This document shows positions 60,981-64,000 of a stretch of 64,000 nt of DNA, in pieces. The notes under the pieces are model-generated. The model worked only from the letters and a program-made list of their open reading frames with translations, did not search any database and had not been told where the DNA came from. This DNA is from Prevotella sp. UBA2809 (GTDB lineage Bacteria; Bacteroidota; Bacteroidia; Bacteroidales; Bacteroidaceae): assembly GCA_002351725.1 (NCBI GenBank), contig DEHD01000008.1:16962-80961 (forward strand), given 5' to 3'. Both the position numbers and the translations under genes were made by a program. The first letter of the stretch is position 1; every line of letters starts with the position of its first letter.

Positions 60981-62209
60981 AGAAGTTATTAATAATCAGC
61001 GTTTTATCATTATCGTTTTCAGCATCTTTCGCGCAGCGATTCAGCGATTATTTCTGCGATCGCACCCTGCGCCTCGACTATATCTTTGCTGGCAATAATC
61101 TCACTCAGAACATATATGTAGACGAGCTTGTATCCATGCCACGCTGGTATGGCAAGCGCCAGCATCTGGCTGAAGTTCCGCTAAAAGGCAACGGACAGAT
61201 AATAGTACGCACCACAGATACCAAAGAGGTTATCTACCGCAACTCGTTTTCAACGCTGTTCCAGGAGTGGCTGGCCACTGACGAGGCAAAGCACACGCAG
61301 AAATCGTTCGAGAACGTGTTTCTGGTGCCCTTCCCCAAGCAGCCAGTAGATGTAACAGTAGAGCTTTACGACTATCACGACCGCGTGAGCGCCACCACAT
61401 CGCATCGCGTTGACCCCAAGGATATACTTATCCGAAAGACCGATTCCATCGCCACAATGCCATATATCACGCTGCAGCAGGCTGCTGACACCAGTCGCTG
61501 CATACATGTGGCCTACGTGGCTGAGGGATATCAGGCTGACGAAATGCCCCGTTTTATCGAGGATTGTAAGGTTGCGATGGAATCGCTGTTCAAGCACGAG
61601 CCATTCAAGCATATGAAAGACCGCTTCAACATAGTTGCAGTGCAGTCGCCATCAATAGACACAGGCACCAGCGAGCCCAACAAGGGTATCTGGAAGAACA
61701 CCGTTCTTGGTTCACACTTCGATACCTTCTACAGCAACCGCTATCTCACCACCCTGCATCTCAAGCGCCTGCACAACGTGCTGGCAGGCACCCCATACGA
61801 GCATATCATAGTGCTGGTAAATACCGATCGTTACGGAGGTGGAGGCATTTACAACTCCTACAACCTTACCTACGTCAACGGTCCCAGCTTCCGCCCTGTG
61901 GTGGTCCACGAATTCGGCCATTCCTTCGGAGGCCTGGCCGATGAGTATCCTTATGGCGACGACGACCCCATGTATTTTGCAGACACAGAGCCATGGGAGC
62001 CCAATATTACAACAAAGCACGATTTCAACGGCAAATGGGAGAACCTTGTGCGCGAAGGAAAAGCCGGTTTAATCGAGGGAGGCGGATACCTCTCAAAGGG
62101 CGTTTGGCGAGGTTACGAGAACTGCCGTATGCGCACCAACGAGGAGCCTGAGTTCTGTATGGTATGCCAGCAGTGGCTGGAACGTTTAATAGATTTCTAC
62201 ACAAAATGA
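60977..62209 (+). CDS. Exported M64-family metallopeptidase
   Basis: A 410-residue secreted zinc peptidase of the M64 (IgA peptidase) family. The signal peptide ends near FAQR (residue 20). Residues 21-140 form the M64 N-terminal beta domain (YIFAGNNLTQNIYVDEL). The zinc motif is HEFGH (His311, Glu312, His315) followed by SFGGLADEY. NCRMRTNEEPEFCMVCQQWLERLI holds a conserved cysteine pair near the end. Relatives cut IgA or mucosal glycoproteins; the substrate here is unknown. It overlaps folK and the methyltransferase by four bases each. Confidence 0.9.
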   Translation: MKKLLIISVLSLSFSASFAQRFSDYFCDRTLRLDYIFAGNNLTQNIYVDELVSMPRWYGKRQHLAEVPLKGNGQIIVRTTDTKEVIYRNSFSTLFQEWLATDEAKHTQKSFENVFLVPFPKQPVDVTVELYDYHDRVSATTSHRVDPKDILIRKTDSIATMPYITLQQAADTSRCIHVAYVAEGYQADEMPRFIEDCKVAMESLFKHEPFKHMKDRFNIVAVQSPSIDTGTSEPNKGIWKNTVLGSHFDTFYSNRYLTTLHLKRLHNVLAGTPYEHIIVLVNTDRYGGGGIYNSYNLTYVNGPSFRPVVVHEFGHSFGGLADEYPYGDDDPMYFADTEPWEPNITTKHDFNGKWENLVREGKAGLIEGGGYLSKGVWRGYENCRMRTNEEPEFCMVCQQWLERLIDFYTK

Positions 62210-63015
62210 TAATGGATTCAAGAATCACTGAAATAACATCACTCCAACAGCCTGGTATTGAGATATTTGGCACACTCACTGAGGCTCAGCTACGAAACAA
62301 ACTGAATGCAGAAAAAGGCCTTTTCATCGCAGAGAGCCCCAAGGTGATACGTGTGGCCATGCAGGCTGGCTACGAGCCCACAGCACTGCTGTGTGAGCGT
62401 CGCCATATCACAGGCGATGCAGCTGATATCATTGCTGCCTGTGGCGATATTCCTATTTATACTGGCGAACGCGAGTTGCTTGCCCAGCTCACTGGCTATA
62501 CCCTAACCCGCGGTGTGCTTTGCGCCATGCGTCGCAAGCCAGAGCCAGCCCTTGCTGATGTGCTGAAAGATGCCAGCAGAGTGTGCGTCATCGATGCAGT
62601 ATGCGATACCACCAACATCGGAGCCATCTTCCGCAGTGCAGCAGCCCTTGGCATAGATGCCGTACTGCTAACCCGTAGCAGCTGCGACCCGCTTAATCGT
62701 CGCGCCATCCGCGTGTCTATGGGCACTGTGTTCCTTGTTCCCTGGACTTGGCTCGACTCCTATACCGATCTGCAGGCTCTTGGATTCCGCACTGCAGCAA
62801 TGGCACTTACCGACAAGTCGATATCGCTCGACGACCCTATACTTAAGCAGCAGCCCAAGTTAGCATTTATCATGGGTACTGAGGGCGATGGACTTCCTCA
62901 GGCCACAATAGAAAATGCGGACTATACAGTCCGCATCCCTATGTCACATCAGGTCGACTCACTTAATGTTGCTGCAGCTGCAGCCGTCGCCTTCTGGGAA
63001 TTACGTAAGCAATAG
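62206..63015 (+). CDS. TrmH/SpoU-family RNA 2'-O-methyltransferase
   Basis: SAM-dependent RNA methyltransferase with a deep-knot SPOUT fold, about 269 residues. I start at ATG 62206, which overlaps the peptidase stop as ATGA; ATG 62212 is also possible, and the frame upstream to 62164 is not. The N-terminal SpoU substrate-binding part (GLFIAESPKVIRVAMQAGY) is followed by motif 1 NIGAIFRSAAALGIDAV, motif 2 IMGTEGDGLP and motif 3 IPMSHQVDSLNVAAAAAVAF. The target nucleotide (rRNA or tRNA) is unknown. It ends one base before the convergent mtgA. Confidence 0.92.
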   Translation: MIMDSRITEITSLQQPGIEIFGTLTEAQLRNKLNAEKGLFIAESPKVIRVAMQAGYEPTALLCERRHITGDAADIIAACGDIPIYTGERELLAQLTGYTLTRGVLCAMRRKPEPALADVLKDASRVCVIDAVCDTTNIGAIFRSAAALGIDAVLLTRSSCDPLNRRAIRVSMGTVFLVPWTWLDSYTDLQALGFRTAAMALTDKSISLDDPILKQQPKLAFIMGTEGDGLPQATIENADYTVRIPMSHQVDSLNVAAAAAVAFWELRKQ

Positions 63016-63016
63016 A

Positions 63017-63730
63017 TTACTTCTTCTTTTTCTTGGCGTCTTCGCCCTCGCGAGGCAGTCTGTCTACATACCTCATCTCGCGCATGATGCGAGTCTGACG
63101 CTTAAGCATATACCCCGAAGGATTCTTGCTCGAGAACTTTCTGGGGTTAGGCAGTGTAGCCGCTATCAGCGCACATTGCGCCTTCGACAGATTCTCGGCA
63201 GTAGTATTAAAGTGCTCCTCAGCCACAGCATCAGCACCATAAATACCATCGCCCATCTCAATCGAGTTAAGATACACCTCCATAATCCTCTGCTTGCTCC
63301 ACATCACCTCTATCAACGCAGTAAAGTACACCTCAAAGCCCTTGCGCACCCACGAGCGGCCTGGCCACAGGAAAACGTTCTTAGCCGTTTGCTGTGAAAT
63401 GGTTGATGCTCCAAGCTTTCGTTTCTCAGGATGCTCCTTGTTGCGCTTGGCTGCGTGTTCTATCGCCTGATAGTCAAATCCGTGGTGCTGCATAAACTTA
63501 GCATCCTCGCTGGCCATCACAGCCATCGGCAACGATGGCGATATCTTCTCCAGCGGCACCCAGTGGTGCTTCATCTTCAAGCTCTTACCCTCGCCCACCT
63601 GTTCAAAACAGCGTATAAACATCAGTGGTGTAAAGTACACAGGCAGAAAACGAAGTGCCACAACAGAAAGGATAGTGGAAGCAAAGAATGCCACCACTAT
63701 CCACTTTAATGTTTTCTTAAGAACCTTCAA
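63017..63730 (-). CDS. mtgA: Monofunctional peptidoglycan glycosyltransferase
   Basis: Inner-membrane GT51 enzyme that polymerises lipid II into glycan strands. It has 237 residues. A membrane helix (about 8-28) is followed by the catalytic motif ASEDAKFMQHHGFDYQAIEHA with its Glu, and GASTISQQTAKNVFLWPGRSWVRKGFEVYFTALIE, RIMEVYLNSIEMG and ALIAATLPNPRKF. The tail is basic (KKKKK). The only in-frame start that keeps the helix is TTG at 63730, directly after a short-period repeat. Confidence 0.93.
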   Translation of the reverse strand: MKVLKKTLKWIVVAFFASTILSVVALRFLPVYFTPLMFIRCFEQVGEGKSLKMKHHWVPLEKISPSLPMAVMASEDAKFMQHHGFDYQAIEHAAKRNKEHPEKRKLGASTISQQTAKNVFLWPGRSWVRKGFEVYFTALIEVMWSKQRIMEVYLNSIEMGDGIYGADAVAEEHFNTTAENLSKAQCALIAATLPNPRKFSSKNPSGYMLKRQTRIMREMRYVDRLPREGEDAKKKKK

Positions 63731-63769
63731 TTATTTAATTCTTAAATTTTTGCATTTTTACATTTTTAC
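63726..63769. repeat. Short-period tandem repeats between OmpA-like gene and mtgA
   Basis: On the + strand three 8-bp units ATTTTTGC, ATTTTTAC, ATTTTTAC (63746-63769) cover the stop of the OmpA-like gene, and 7-bp blocks TTCAATT, ATTTAAT, TCTTAAA (63726-63746) run into the TTG start of mtgA. Some of the blocks are also found upstream of folK. Confidence 0.7.
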
Positions 63770-64000
63770 TTTCCAGCCTCTGCGTTTGCCTCGTTAATCA
63801 TCTTCTCAGAAGCATACATGTAAACCTCAACACGACGGTTCTGCTTACGACCCTCAGCTGTAGAGTTGTCAGCTACAGGATTTGTAGAACCCTGACCGTC
63901 GATAGTCTTGATCTGTGCAGAAGCAACACCCTGTGACTTCAGGAACTTAGAAACGCTCTGAGCACGGTTCTTTGACAGAGGATTGTTAATAGCGTCGCTA
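63766..64000 (-). CDS. OmpA-family protein, C-terminal part
   Basis: Partial gene running off the right edge; 77 C-terminal residues are visible before the stop at 63766. LSKNRAQSVSKFLKSQGVASAQIKTIDGQGSTNPVADNSTAEGRKQNRRVEVYMYASE is the peptidoglycan-binding end of an OmpA domain, with the conserved NRRVE. The full protein is probably an outer-membrane beta barrel or lipoprotein tied to the cell wall. mtgA follows 35 bases downstream in the same direction. Confidence 0.93.
   Translation of the reverse strand, partial: SDAINNPLSKNRAQSVSKFLKSQGVASAQIKTIDGQGSTNPVADNSTAEGRKQNRRVEVYMYASEKMINEANAEAGK

Overview
The window looks like chromosome of a Prevotella-type member of the Bacteroidales. The evidence is the repeated promoter form TTTG - 19/20 bases - TAnnTTTG, the near absence of Shine-Dalgarno sequences, families typical of that order (DUF4270, DUF5687, DUF4890, a lone GT5 domain protein, long-insert Rho, HicA of the SGSR type, dipeptidyl peptidase III), and a secreted GH5 glucanase ending in a YNLQGQRV...KGIFIKAGKKVV tail. 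No gene names the species. Most of the window is housekeeping; accessory DNA is limited to about 25.1-27.4 kb and 48.5-49.5 kb.

Layout. 0-9.3 kb, leftward: tRNA-Gly, nspC with a receiver-kinase, carB-carA, glmS and two identical tRNA-Asp genes. 9.3-14.1 kb, leftward operon: GTPase EngB, an ABC-F protein, RecR, a membrane protein, a GT2 glycosyltransferase and an acetyltransferase. 14.3-16.7 kb: rho with a coupled low-molecular-weight phosphatase, then a 22-bp repeat array. 16.8-20.3 kb, leftward: RNase D-like exonuclease, rlmI, tilS and a small secreted or anchored protein. 20.4-25.1 kb, rightward: ftsK, a LolA-like protein, a DUF5687 membrane protein and tRNA-Lys. 25.1-27.4 kb: an islet holding a carboxypeptidase-D-like-repeat protein and hicAB, closed by a decayed copy of the tRNA-Lys 3' end and its terminator. 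27.4-35 kb: transporter, esterase-like lipoprotein, histidine phosphatase, tRNA-Thr and tRNA-Gly, glucosaminidase, cytidine deaminase, beta-helix lipoprotein and reverse rubrerythrin. 35-41.6 kb, leftward: fur-purA-hisS and an AraC-type regulator with dipeptidyl peptidase III and an AlkD-like protein. 41.6-46.1 kb, rightward: recQ; GT5 protein, DUF4270 lipoprotein and a 43-residue protein. 46.1-48.5 kb: a UvrD/PcrA helicase. 48.5-49.5 kb: about 1 kb without a clear gene but full of inverted and tandem repeats. 49.5-54.9 kb: two small envelope proteins, a second full-length carB, yigZ and tRNA-Ser. 54.9-64 kb: TSCPD and DUF1015 proteins, the GH5 glucanase, serC-serA, folK-M64 peptidase-TrmH methyltransferase, mtgA and the end of an OmpA-like gene.

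Themes. carAB and carB2 feed pyrimidine and arginine synthesis; glmS supplies amino sugars; serCA supplies serine. Regulation visible in sequence includes a perfect 18-bp operator inside the hicAB promoter and a 9-bp inverted repeat around the -33 box at 49.4 kb. The most unusual signal is a set of 7- or 8-bp tandem repeats at operon gene junctions (39.08, 54.04 and 63.75 kb), just upstream of folK (60.56 kb) and, in frame, inside carB2 (53.78 kb). At two junctions the next gene begins with TTG directly at the repeat. I found no CRISPR array, no transposase, no integrase and no rRNA. A wholly new multi-gene system is not evident; the novelty is in repeats, gene junctions and candidate small RNAs.
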